Position numbers and translations under genes: made by a program | Source: Ptychodera flava | Lineage: Eukaryota > Hemichordata > Enteropneusta > Ptychoderidae | Direction of reading: 5' to 3' | Assembly: GCF_041260155.1 (NCBI RefSeq) | Contig: NC_091934.1 | Coordinates: 43,058,898 to 43,122,897 of the forward strand | Length of the DNA: 64,000 nt | The notes under the pieces: model-generated | What the model saw: only the letters and a program-made list of their open reading frames with translations | The model's database searches: none | Told to the model about the DNA's origin: nothing | Shown here: piece after piece, positions 46,301 to 56,740 of the stretch | Position numbering within the stretch: the first letter of the stretch is position 1 | Layout: each line of letters opens with the position of its first letter

Positions 46301-47967
46301 CCTAGAAATGAAATAACTAACCCTTTCACAACAATGGTTTAGCCAAAACACATTGTTGTCAATTGTAATAATGGACATATTTACAGGGAATTGGATTGAG
46401 TGCGTTAAATTTGTGTAGAAACCACAAACAAGTCCATAATGATCTTGAAAATGTGTTTTTTTTAAACAATAATAGTAAACCTTGACCCTAATGCCAATTC
46501 AAGAATCACATTCTTTTTTTCCGCCAGAAAGTCAAAAAGTTCATGACAATTACCAGTCTGAAGTCAGTTTAAAGAATTTTATTTACTAAAACATAAATTT
46601 TCTAAGTTCATGGTCATTACCTGATGGTTCAGTATCTGCCTTAGTGTTATGTCTTCTTTCCCATTTTGAGCAAAATCTGGCCAGTAATGGGCCACTTTTT
46701 GGTCGTAGTCCAAATACCCACGATCCACTGCAACAGCGATGCACAGTGCCGCAACACCTTTGGTTGCTGAGAAGAAAGTGGACATCGTGTCTTGTTGCCA
46801 TGGTTCTTCTGGGATGATGGATGCGTAGCCACCCCACATGTCAACTACTTTCTTGCCCTTGTAGTAGACAGCAAAAGCTGAGCCCACTTCTACTCCTTGT
46901 TCATGCTGCTCACTGAAAAATAAATGTAAAGGAAAATTGGCCACTTACAAGTCAACAATGTCCTATGTCTCAGAGAATTGTGTTTTTATTGAGCAATATT
47001 CCAGTAAATTTTACAAAGGTTCCAAAGTCATATTACAGGAGTTCCAAAGGACTTGCAATCATACTAGAGGAAAACAGAAATGGTATCTCAAACTACCTAA
47101 AGTGTGTTACGATTATAACTGGTATATCATATATTAACACATGTACATGTATCAAAAGTATCCTTGTCATGTTTTGGGAATGTTTAGATATGATATTAGC
47201 CCTGAAATATGACAAATCAGTGTGGTCTTTTAGAGAAGAGTCTGCCACAGAATCTTTTGAAACATTGACTTCAGTGAAGTCTCAGTATTTTTGGTATATA
47301 CAACTTCCTGCCAACTTCTGTAAGGCAAGGATCAAAAGATGGCAAGCTGTCTGTCTGTGGCAGATTTTTTAGTTCACTGATATCTACTGGAACTTCTGTT
47401 TTCAAACATCTTCAAGGCCCCTCCCGGCCTCCAAAAATGGTGCACCCCTAACCTCAAGAAATCATGGCGGCGTGGCCCCGACAAAACATGCAACAAACTA
47501 GTTGAGGATTAAGCGGCTCCCGTCAATCTTTGTAACATCATCGGCAAAGGTATTATCAAACGGCTTTCTCCCACAATTGCTTGCACATTGTAATTACATC
47601 ATAACCGTTTTACTTCCGGTTCAAATGTGAGACGGGATGCGTCAGGCCACACAATATTTACAACCTTGATGTGTTCAGCTTACCCTTGTTATTGCATACG
47701 AAAAGTTCCTAGCTCTGTGAATATGTGATATATGGTCGAATGGCTGATTTAATGTGCATCACCATACCTACAAAAAATGGCAGTGACCGGACCGGGACGC
47801 AGCATTATCAAAACATCCGCTGCCACTCACCTGAACACACGAACGACCTCCTGAAAGGCTGATTCGGCCTTGCCATCGATTCTGACGCGCCTTTGCTGTT
47901 TCACAAAGTACATGAAAGTTGCAAATACAGCTGCGACCAGCACAGCCAGGAAGACGTATGCCAACAT
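40323..47967 (-). CDS. Membrane-anchored beta-lactamase-related serine hydrolase, six exons
   Basis: Exons on the minus strand, in order: 47831-47967, 46621-46912, 46076-46301, 45231-45418, 42271-42525, 40323-40501; all introns read GT-AG. The protein starts with a short hydrophobic segment (about residues 3-22) followed by basic residues, as in a type II membrane anchor. The class C beta-lactamase/S12 serine hydrolase fold follows: SATK (SxxK nucleophile Ser94, Lys97), the LNHQAG turn, HGYHSLNYG (Tyr183 in the YxN position) and a GYGGQGG motif near the C-terminus in place of the third catalytic motif. Substrate is unknown; animal members of this family are poorly characterised esterase or peptidase-like enzymes. 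Junctions 1-5 keep phase exactly (2, 0, 1, 0). The last does not: exon 5 ends in phase 0 at GAG|GTAAAA, while exon 6 needs phase 1. Either a small exon of length 3n+1 is missed, a weak donor 13 bases downstream is used, or one base is missing. About 425-430 residues. Confidence 0.85.
40531..40715. repeat. Long hairpin in the last intron of the beta-lactamase-like gene
   Basis: GAGGTTATAAACGG is answered by CCGTTTATAACCTC; inner arms include GGGTATTTGG, GCGGATATAAGACCTCTGGG and GAAAATTAGCATATTTGG with their complements, closing at a small loop around 40610-40625. About 185 bases, only about 30 bases upstream of the splice acceptor at 40502 in gene direction. Confidence 0.95.
40716..41215. mobile_element. 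Possible element bounded by ATTATAATATGCTA ends
   Basis: ATTATAATATGCTAAAG follows the hairpin directly, and its complement GCTAAGCATATTATAAT sits at 41196-41212. The interior is CpG-rich (GCGCGCGCG, CATCGATATCGCGAT, GGCGCGCAGG). Hairpin plus this segment may be a single foldback insertion. Lies inside an intron. Confidence 0.5.
41268..41578 (+). mobile_element. Family A element in the last intron
   Basis: ACTTTTGCTCAAAACTTTCC, ATTAGGGGTCACCATG, AAAATGGCTGCCATCACTG, CCCACAAGTGGTAGAC and GAATATCTGTCCAAGAGGTG. Antisense to the host gene. The rest of this intron, 41,580-42,270, holds nothing recognised. Confidence 0.85.
42700..42849 (+). mobile_element. Family A left half, interrupted at 42850
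   Basis: CTGTGTTATCTCTATGAGG, TTCATAAAACTAAGC and AAGCTTCATAATGAATC, then AGATATGAACTGAAAAT directly at the GCTCACGTG terminus. The right half resumes at 45059. Confidence 0.75.
44031..44490 (+). repeat. Two-unit tandem duplication, 226-bp period
   Basis: Units at 44031-44256 and 44257-44490 both begin GGTCTCCCATCATACCAAAT and share CTAAGTTATCCCTATATACC and ACCTCTAGCTCTATTGGCT. Mutual divergence is a few percent by eye. Confidence 0.95.
44104..44634 (+). promoter_or_regulatory. Four perfect AGGTCA DR1 motifs
   Basis: AGGTCAAAGGTCA occurs at 44104-44116, 44330-44342, 44477-44489 and 44622-44634; the first is followed by a third half-site at 44120-44125. DR1 is the binding pattern of HNF4/RXR-type nuclear receptors. 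Two of the four come from the tandem duplication; the other two are independent. Function here is not shown. Confidence 0.6.
45059..45115 (+). mobile_element. Family A right half after the nested element
   Basis: AAAAAATAGTAAAAGATTCA then GAGTCTGAATATCTGTACTC and AAGGAGCATTTTCC match the right end of family A, directly following the terminus at 45058. Confidence 0.75.
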
Positions 47968-47987
47968 GTTGACTGTTATGCGTACAC

Positions 47988-48071
47988 TCACTTCGCGGCC
48001 GTCCCGACGGCGCCAAGATATACGGCCTGTTTGGTCTGCTTAGGCGGTACGACGCGATGCACACCATTCAT
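47988..48071 (-). promoter_or_regulatory. Possible upstream ORF before the beta-lactamase-like gene
   Basis: An ATG at 48069-48071 opens a 27-codon reading frame that closes with TGA at 47988-47990, twenty bases before the main ATG at 47967. If it lies in the 5' UTR it could lower translation of the hydrolase. The transcript start is not visible, so this is a possibility only. The surrounding 47,980-48,200 is CpG-richer than the neighbouring DNA, which fits a promoter. Confidence 0.3.
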
Positions 48072-50570
48072 GCAGGGTCGCTTAATAGCTCATGTGCGTG
48101 TGCTTCTTTCAACTTGAGTAGCCGAAGACGGTAGGAGTCGAAGGTAATGACGTTGAGGGCGGGCTACCTTACCTTGCTAAAGTGAGCTGAAGTACTACTG
48201 CCGGCCCGTACTGTCACCTGTACCTTGTAAAATAAATACTGGTCATTGACTTGGCTACCTTTTTGATCTTCACGCGTGTTTATAGAATTCAATGTCAAGA
48301 AATAACTGCTAACAGTCAGTGAAATGTTTGGATTACATTATAATCCCAACACTATCGCAATCGAACGAGATAACAATTTATAAACATGTATATCAATGCC
48401 AAAGTTCTCAGGTATACCGTATTTGCATTCATAATATTGTGTCTGACATCATGAATGCAAAGGAGCTGTTTGTACTTCTCCAACTTTAAAAACAAATCTG
48501 TACAGATACCTACTGGCTACTAATACAATTCACCACCTCCGCCGAAAAAGGTCAAAGATCAAAAGACAGTAAGTATACAGACTGTCAGATAATGCCATTT
48601 AGTATCACTTGGGCCTGAAAGACTTCCTTTATGAGTCAGAATATTTAAAGAATCTCCGAAAAAGTGGTACAAAGGTACACACACAAAATATAAAACCCTA
48701 AAGAAATCACAACTTTCCTTGCTCTGGAATCGTATTATTTTTCCGTAACTCGTGTTTATTCTACCGTAAGCATTTCAGAAATTGCGGAAAAAGACTAAAG
48801 AAATTAGTTCTTGCTTTTGGAGAGGGCTACGTTTTGTGTCATTTTGAGGATTATCGGTGCTTCCAGCGATAACAGTCGTCAATTGGACGTTATTAAGACA
48901 AAGGGTCCACAAAATTGTACAAACATTGCTCAGACGATGAATTTCCAAACAAAAATTCAAATTTACAAGCAATAGATATTCCTGCTTGAGTCTCTCATGC
49001 GTTGTATCTGGTGATAGCCATGTCTGAGCAGTTTGATAACCATTCGGCTAGTCCTTACAATTTTCCTAAAATTTTGATTGTTCAAACAATCCTGCTTAAT
49101 ATGCCTTCAGAGACTTACCTTAAACTTTGATACACTCTTAAAAAAGAGCTATTAAAATATGGACACTGATCCAAAATTTCTAAATCCATATCTCTGTCTG
49201 TCTGCCTCTTTGTCTATATCTGTCTGTCTCTCTGTCTGTTTGTCTGACTGTCTGTCTCTCACGCGCACACACACACGCACAAACACACACACTTGATGCT
49301 TTTAATGTCTTGCACAATACATCAATCAAACGGACGAATACAGCATACATAGTCTGATACCAGTATCGTTATGAAAACACAAATAGATGTATACATCAAC
49401 ATAATACACATTTTCATCTCATAAGTTTCAATGTTTCATGTTTAATCAGTCGTTCAGCTATAACTCTGAAATACAAAAGTCAAACTAAAAATTGCGCAAT
49501 TAGGCAGCCGAAAGAGCACGCGAAAGCTGATCGTATATTTTAGTGCTCCAAGGTGCAGTGTTCAACCTTGATTTACAAAAATGCAACAGGTATGTGAATA
49601 GTCAAAACCAAAACCAAAGTAATCTTCGTCGTAATTCTCCACTGAATGCTACTCTTAGCAGCTAGAGTTAAGCAACATTACATTCTTCTTGCTTGTACGT
49701 CCCAGCATGGAGCTACCAAAAGAGCCCCATGGTCCCAGTATTCATTATTGATACAGTAAGGTTAGGATATGGTATTGTCTTTCTTTGCCTGTAGGGGGGC
49801 CTAAACGTCTCTATTACATTCTTGTCATCAGAACAAAAAGACAAGAATAAGTACTCTAGACTTGAAAATGCCAGCTTTCTCAAGAGATCATTGACACAGA
49901 CATTGTATTACATCATGATGTCTTATGAAATATTTGAACAGTGCTTTTAAGGTCTGCTCTAACCCCTACTTATTTAATTCGAAATGTGAAGATAAAAAGA
50001 ACTGAGCCTTGAAGTAATTAGTCCAGTGCATTTATAGCAGTTACAGGCCTAGCATTGTGAAGGGGAGTTGTATGTCTGTGTCTTCAAAGAAAGTTAGACA
50101 TACTAACATAGGTCACTGCTTATAGAATATAATTTGCATGGTCAAATGGTTTGTGAATTTTTTACCGCAACCCCAAACTATCCTTTTAATAGAGCTACCG
50201 AAGTATCAACTATTCAGTTCTAGCTCAGAAAAATAAGTATCACGTTCATGAAGAATAGAAACGCGTAGTTTAATTTTCGTTCTGCCTTACAAAGGAAAAC
50301 CTAATTTTGTTTCTCAGCAAATTCTGGTATGGATATGGGGCCTATTAGGGAATGGACAAGGCTCTGGAATGGATACCGGAGTCGTTTGAAGGCTGCTTTG
50401 AAACTCCAACGGCTTTTTGTATCGAAGCATGTATCAGAACTTTACGCTTTTGGAAAGTACATTCTCAAGACAAAATGTTGCGTAAACACATGCCTAGAAT
50501 GATCAGACACAACTCGCCATAATGTAACATGGTGGTAGTTCAACGCTCATATCGCGAGGGTGAAAATGCA
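48072..50570. other. No gene seen between the two minus-strand genes
   Basis: A (TGTC)n/(CA)n stretch lies at 49191-49291. The left end probably holds the promoter of the beta-lactamase-like gene. ORFs such as 48775-48972 (-) have no family; 50529-50898 (+) is the antisense shadow of the TMEM74-like gene. Confidence 0.5.
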
Positions 50571-51100
50571 TCATTCAGTTGTCCCATAATGCTGTTCGGC
50601 ATCATCGTTTTGCATCAGTCGTCTGCTGGCTTCACGGTTTTCCTCCGGTGTTGGGGCTTTCATCCTCGGCGTTGTACGGTCTTTGTTGGCGCTCCGTCGA
50701 CAGTTCTCAATCGTCGACCAGGTGAGCAGAGCGGACATGATGACGCCACCAATTCCCAAAAACACGAGCCCGATCATGATGCTAATATTCGCCCCCTTGC
50801 TGATGGTAAGCGTAGTAGGTCTCAATTTTCTCGTACTCGCGTGCTGGCGTGAGGTCAGATTCAAGTTCGAGTGTCGCGGAATTAGTACCCAACAATAATT
50901 GCTATCACTCCGATGACTAAAAATGCCGCGGCAACCATCCCTAGATAGTCTGTCTTTCTTCTGCAGCCCCTAGGTTCTGCTATTATGCTGTCAATTTTAG
51001 CACAAAGGCACCCGTTGGTGTCGCTGTCGCTCGGGATCATGTCTTCGTCCAGATCGAGACTTTCGTACTCTCCACCCTGGATAGTGTGATTTCGACTCAT
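50571..51100 (-). CDS. TMEM74: TMEM74-like two-pass membrane protein, frame-disrupted
   Basis: The first ATG (51098-51100) begins MSRNHTIQGGEY. An acidic N-terminal stretch and a Cys-rich segment (NGCLCAK) lead to RKTDYLG and a first membrane helix ending in IAIIVGY, then a stop at 50882. The homologous protein continues in other frames: LIPR, then SDLTPAREYEKIETYYAYHQ, then a second helix GLVFLGIGGVIMSALLTW and a polar tail ending at 50571. This matches the TMEM74 layout (VDYG-helix, Y-x-VPR, DPxxxxAREMERLE, second helix with LGGVVLS), a lysosome/autophagosome-linked family coded by one exon in vertebrates. Three single-base changes restore one frame: a base lost near 50892, one lost near 50870, and an extra G in the run at 50791-50797. 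Corrected length is about 176 residues. The intact amino-acid similarity in every frame suggests recent indels or assembly errors rather than an old pseudogene. Family recalled from memory, not searched. Confidence 0.65.
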
Positions 51101-51130
51101 GTTTGTTGGCAAAATGTGCGCTGAGTACAA

Positions 51131-53727
51131 TCTTCAAAAGGAAAGAAAAACTTAATAAACGAATAGATGTCTTTTGCGGGTTTATGATAAAAGTCGCGAA
51201 ATTTGCCGGCTGAGAGCTGAAACCTTGGATAATTACTTTACGCGGTTAAAGGAAAACCTCACAGGTAATCCATGGCGTGGACATCCAATTGTGCTCTTAC
51301 ATATCCATAAATTTCGTGGAGATCTGTCGTTGAGTTGGCAACATTCGGCAAGTAAGTAACACCGATGCAGGGCCGATCATAAGTTTACGTTGAAAACGCT
51401 CGCAGAGAATCACAACCTGGGAAAAAGTAACAACAAATACATACCATCACATTTGAGACAAGTACAATTTTAGAAGCGTGTAAGTAAAACTGAAATAGCG
51501 CGACAGGAATAAAGTGAAAATAAAACGTCACTAAACTTCCGAAAGTCGCATTTGCCAGGGTTTCTCGTTTCAACTGTGCAGACACAGGGACGTTTTCAGG
51601 TCAGCAGACAATACATAGCGTGACGCGTGGCATTATCGGATTTCAACATATGCACGTTCACCATAGGCTAACCTTTTACGCGTAGAAAAACATGCATCAA
51701 TAGGGACAAGCCAATATAGTTTTGCTCTGGTAAAAATGTCGTCGAAACAATATTCCAGATCGAATATGAAGTATGCAATGTGTTATGATATATGCATGCT
51801 ACTTTGAGGTCATTCGAATTCGCTGCTGCAATTTTAATTTGAAATAGCTGTTCCTACTTTCGTTTGCCATCCTTTACAATTTGTATACAAATTACGTAAT
51901 GCTGATATTGTTTTAGTAATAACACTGTCACTTCCAATCAGAGCGGATCAGATCATTAATTGTGCGTACGGCTGCATGCGGCCCTGCCAGGCTGCACAGC
52001 TGTCGCATGGCTTAAAATTACGACCATGCGTTTAATGGTATGCAGCCACTGACTTTGATTTAGGATATGAATTTTGAAATGGTTAAACTGCTCCACGTAT
52101 GGTGCGATCGGCATCTGAACATTCTCCTCCAAAGCATACTATCAAAACAGTATTTGAAACCTTCGATTTCAATATTGTTCGGATTTGTCAGTCACTAAAT
52201 TGTAGCGCCAATAATCACTTTTGGCGATTGAGTTCAAATATTGACGTAGATATGAGTCAGTCTGTATTGTCTATATGGTTACTGCTTCTCACTGCTGAGG
52301 AATTCGACAATCTGTCGCATACGAAAGATTAGGGTTAGAGAGATGGGAGAACTGCGCATGCTTTATCTATTGTGTTTATCATTTTCAAATTTGCTATCAG
52401 AATATATGTCCCCACCTCAATGAAAAAAAAACCCCACCCAAACAAACAAAAGAACAAAAACAAAAACGCGTTTTAATGTTTCGCCTTCGACGATGAGAAT
52501 CGAGCAAACACACTAGAATATACACACAAACACACATATCGGATACCAGTACAAACACATTACACTGGTGCGAAGTATGTCAACCCGAAATGCTTCATGC
52601 TGCATTATAGTTACAGCCATTGAGTCAAACATGGCGGTAATTTTACCTTCACTGGCATTGATTTCACTTCCTAAGATTCTGAATGATACCATACAAGCCT
52701 TTAATCAGTTTTGAAATGTTTTGGTTGCTTTCTTTTTTTCCATGAACGACTATCAAGGTTTGTGACATCACAAATGTTCGTTCATTGAACAAATGAGTAA
52801 TGCGTCTGCAAATTATGGAGTACAAATATTTCATCAGACTTTTTTGAATGTTTGACGTCGACAATAATTCATTTGTGAGCTTGCTAGCCACGTTAACACT
52901 AATGTCAGCACTATTCATAAGTTTACATAGTTAACAGTAGAGCTGTCTTGTTTTACCGAGAATGCATATATACTAGGAGGAATAGCGAATCTGAATCGAA
53001 CCTATTGACAATTAACCTGATCATTGATATCCTTCAAATTCCGACTTGCACGATGTCTCCACATGACAACCCACTTCCTCCGCGTTTTATGTGGTATAAG
53101 GGTTCAATATCCATCAAATTTACCATCTGACGCAGTTTTAAAAACCGCGATGAAATATACGTCTGCATCATGATGAATTCTATTCAACTATCAACATTTC
53201 CGTCGCATCATTGCATTTTGTTTGCCTCCAGTATCATCCCCGCATATTTTGGACACGTATCATAGAATTCTTACCGACAAAACAATGAATGGAACCGGAA
53301 ATTCATTCTAGGCTAATTTTGACAATTACAACACAATAAAGGGTCGACCTAAAAGCGTTGTAAATGCCCGACTTCCAAGTAATATTTGGACATCCAGTTG
53401 ACATGATGGGCACGGAATGATGTAAATTTTTGCTCCAAATTAACGTGACGTATCAATAACTTCGATAGGGGTTAAGGCAATCATTCGCAGAACATGGTAG
53501 CCTTATGCCGTCAATTCTATTAATTTGCTGTGCCATGGGTGGCTCATTATTCCCTTGATCTAATTTCGTCGTGTTTTGCAGTGCCTTACCTAAAAAAATA
53601 CCCACGCCTGCAACATCGCCACACACCAGCAACTTGTTCAATGAGCTCCGCCACGTATGCATGATGTTTTTTTGAAAAAAAGTCGAGACAGACTGGCTAT
53701 ACAAACCATACGGGTAAAGGAACTTAC
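51131..53727. other. No gene seen
   Basis: Includes a short palindromic-looking GCATGCGGCC area near 51975 and A/C-rich tract near 52425. ORFs at 52099-52332 (+) and 52664-52918 (-) are unassigned. Confidence 0.45.
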
Positions 53728-53782
53728 CTTTGGAAAGTAACGAAATGTATGGAGGTTCAGAAATGCGAAACTGCGGTTTCAT
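53728..53782 (-). CDS. Candidate short 5' exon with strong donor
   Basis: An ATG at 53780-53782 codes MKPQFRISEPPYISLLSK and ends at AAAG|GTAAGT, a near-perfect donor. The DNA just upstream (53,820-53,880) is CpG-rich, as a promoter might be. No second exon with the right phase was found, and the function is unknown. It could also be an untranslated or chance structure near the TMEM74-like gene. Confidence 0.18.
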
Positions 53783-54957
53783 TACACGTGCAACGGCATC
53801 ACAGTTTCGATAAATCGATTGATAATTAGACGGTCGCTCCGCTTAGTGCGAGAGCATACGCACTGACGTCGCCGACTAATTATCACCATTCCACCTTAAA
53901 AACAGCTGCCACCTGTTGCTCAAATTTGAATATTGCCAATTTGAATATCGCAAATCGACAAATTGCGACAAGGAGCGCCCTCGACGGGCAAAACATAGTT
54001 TTGTATCAGTCTTGATCGTCTGTTGGTTGTTAAAGGTATAGAGTCACCTGTAATCTAAATATGCCCATACATGGTCAAAGCGGCGTTCCTTGGTATTCAT
54101 AATGCCCATGTGAGGGCGCTGTTTTTAAAAAAAGCGGCCACCCGCTTAAAATCTCTGATTGGTTAGATTTTCTCTTTCCATGGTAGCTGTGGCAAATACC
54201 TTTAAGCGTACATCACATTTATTTGAGATAAAATTTTCCGAAATGCACGGGATGTCACACCAAGGATCCCTGTGTTTCAGTAAAAAACTATTTTTGTTTA
54301 TTGGCACTAGTACGATTAGAGTCTTAGGCAAGACATATCGAGCAAAACGTTTGTAGCTAAAAAATTCCCCCCCCCCAAAAAAAAAACAAAACAAAAATTA
54401 TAAGCTTACTCTTAATTTTATGGACATATGCCTGGGGAACGAGATTGCAGAGAAAACGACATGGTGTGTAATCTTGTTTTGAGATGTCAGCTAATTTCAC
54501 AGCAGAGCACTTCTTATCTCTAATACTGGACCTAAAAAACTATCAAATCTCATTTTCACAGAACATCATGAATTCAGATGCCTAAATATCAGAGAGGGTT
54601 CCTGAATTCATAAATAGTCATGACTGTACAGTTACGTATTCAATGGAGCAGCAATTTTTCAAAATTGTATTGCTTAGTTTTGTCTCACACCAGATACAAT
54701 TCATTTTGATAACCAAAACAAGCAAACCTTTGACTGAAGCTATAAGGATTTCCTGTCAGCCTGCTCTGATATGTAACATATATCTTTCATTTTTCTAACT
54801 TTTCAGTAGGATTCCAGTTGACAGTTGATATCACATGTCCATCGACAATATGATATTGCTTCAGAAAGATTGCTGCTGTACGTCTCCACCAAATGTCGCG
54901 TGGAAAGCTTGGCGCCAAAAGAATGAAACAAAAATATCAAAAGATAGCACTTCTGTT
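53783..54957. other. No gene seen
   Basis: CpG-rich patch at 53,820-53,880; C and A homopolymers at 54367-54392. Overlapping ORFs at 54146-54394 on both strands are unassigned. Confidence 0.45.
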
Positions 54958-55190
54958 CCCTTTAGGTAGTACATACATTATCACCAAACATAAATATTTA
55001 AACTTTCGCTAAGGAAACTTTGAATTATTCTTTTAAAATCAAGAACATAAATCAGGGGGTAATATCATGTGCTTTTTGGTATCAAAGAAGCAAAAATTAC
55101 CAGAAGAATAAAGGTATTTAGAATTCAACATGGCCACTATAGAATTTTATTATTTTCAAAAATATGAGAAAATTTGATCAACTCCACAAG
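54958..55190 (+). mobile_element. Family A element, degraded
   Basis: CTTTAGGTAGTACATACAT start, AAAATCAAGAACATAAATCA, GGTATCAAAGAAGCAAAAAT and CAACATGGCCACTATAG; right end lost. Confidence 0.75.
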
Positions 55191-55859
55191 CAGCTTACAA
55201 TTCAGTAAATCTTATCTTAGTAGTCACCCTATGGCATTCCTACATTTTACATGTTAAAGGCCCCATACAGAACAGCTAACCCCCCCCCCCCCCGTGCATT
55301 CAGTGGCCACATTTAATTATCTAATTTGGTACTAAAACTGTCAGCATGTCTGACCCTGAATGACCTCTGTCAAACAATGCTTACACTGAAAGGATGAAAT
55401 GAGTCTATTTTGACAACTTTTATATGTGATCACAATTGTTTCAAAAATTTAATGTATCAATCATGAATTTCAAGAGATTTATGATACTGAATTGTATTAC
55501 GGTGTATATTTTTTTCCCAAATTCACCACTTGCTGCACAAAGTTCACTGAAAGTAATGCCATACATACATACGGTGATAGAGCTTTTGCCATCTGTGCAC
55601 CATGGCTGTGAAACTCATCCTCTATAGAAAGGCAACCTCAATATGCTATAGTGGTCACTGTTTCTTTTTTATATTTGTGTGACTATTGAATAAAGGATTG
55701 ACTGTATTGTAAAAAATTGAGTAAAACAACTTCCGACCAGGAAGCATGCTAGTCCAGTCAATCTACGAGATTTTGGCACCCAACCCACCACAAATTGCAA
55801 CAGAATTTTTTTCTTCAGAATGCATTTTAATGAGGTACCCAGAACAACATATTAAAAGT

Positions 55860-56740
55860 TTACTCGAATCCACCTTGGGGAAATATGTCTAATTTGCATA
55901 AATCAAATATGGCTGCCAGCCATCCGACAAAATAGCATAATTGGCCATATATCACATATTAAACAAGCTATTTCAGAGATTTCAAAGTCTGACACTAGTT
56001 ATTAGGCTCAGGGAATCATTTTGGAGGTGTAGTGTTTCATATAGGCACTTCATTAATTTGCATAATTCCAATATGGCGGCCAACATTCCTACAAAAGACA
56101 TTGTCGGTCATACACGACGTATAAAACAAGTTATTTCAGTGATTTTAAAGTTAAAAGTATATTTCTCAGGCATGGACAAACGATTTTCGAGATGCAATCA
56201 TTTGCATAGGTAATTTGTTAATTTGCATAAATCTAATGTGGTGGCCAACATACCTACAAAAGACATTTTCTGTCATATACCATGTATTAACCCTTTGAGC
56301 GCCAAAGTCTATTTTTGTCAACTTTATAAAATGTACAACAGTCAATTTTTCTGCTTTTTGCCAACATTTTGATTAAAAACTGTAATTAAAAATGATATCC
56401 ATTTGGTCAAAAATTATGAAAAAAACCGCACAGAAATGTTCACAGAAATTGGTAAAATACTGCATTAAAATTTCGGTGTAAAAAATTACAGCAGTCAAAG
56501 GGTTAAACAAGCTATTTCTGTGATTTCAAAGTTAAAAGTATATTTCTTTGGCATGAACAAATGATTTTTGGGATGCAATGATTCGCGTTGGCACTTCGTT
56601 AATTTGCATAAATCCAATAGGGCGGGCAATATACCTACAAAAGACATTTTCTGTCACATATCATGTATTGAACAATCTATATCAGCCATTTTGAAGTTTA
56701 AATATATTCTTGAGCATGAATAAACACCTTTTGCGGTTCA
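55860..56740 (+). repeat. Tandem units in the left arm, about 180-bp period
   Basis: Units share AATTTGCATAAATCCAATAT, GGCGGCCAACATACCTACAA, AAGACATT, ACAAGCTATTTC and AAAGTATATTTCT. The complement of the same array is at 58570-59110 in the right arm. Confidence 0.85.
56287..56506 (-). mobile_element. Family B TTAA MITE, copy 4, with empty-site evidence
   Basis: TTAACCCTTTGAGCGCCAAA at the left and CAAAGGGTTAA at the right. It splits a tandem unit: here TATTAA[element]TTAAACAAGCTATTTC, while sister units at 55960 and, in complement, 58700 and 58860 read uninterrupted TTAAACAAGC. This shows duplication of exactly TTAA on insertion. Confidence 0.95.

Noticed and set aside
46937..47372. Plus-strand ORFs of 66 and 135 codons
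   Set aside because: They lie in the first intron of the serine hydrolase on the opposite strand, with no recognised product or splice context.
50529..50898. Plus-strand ORFs of 107 and 71 codons
   Set aside because: Antisense shadow of the TMEM74-like gene; no family resemblance in this direction.
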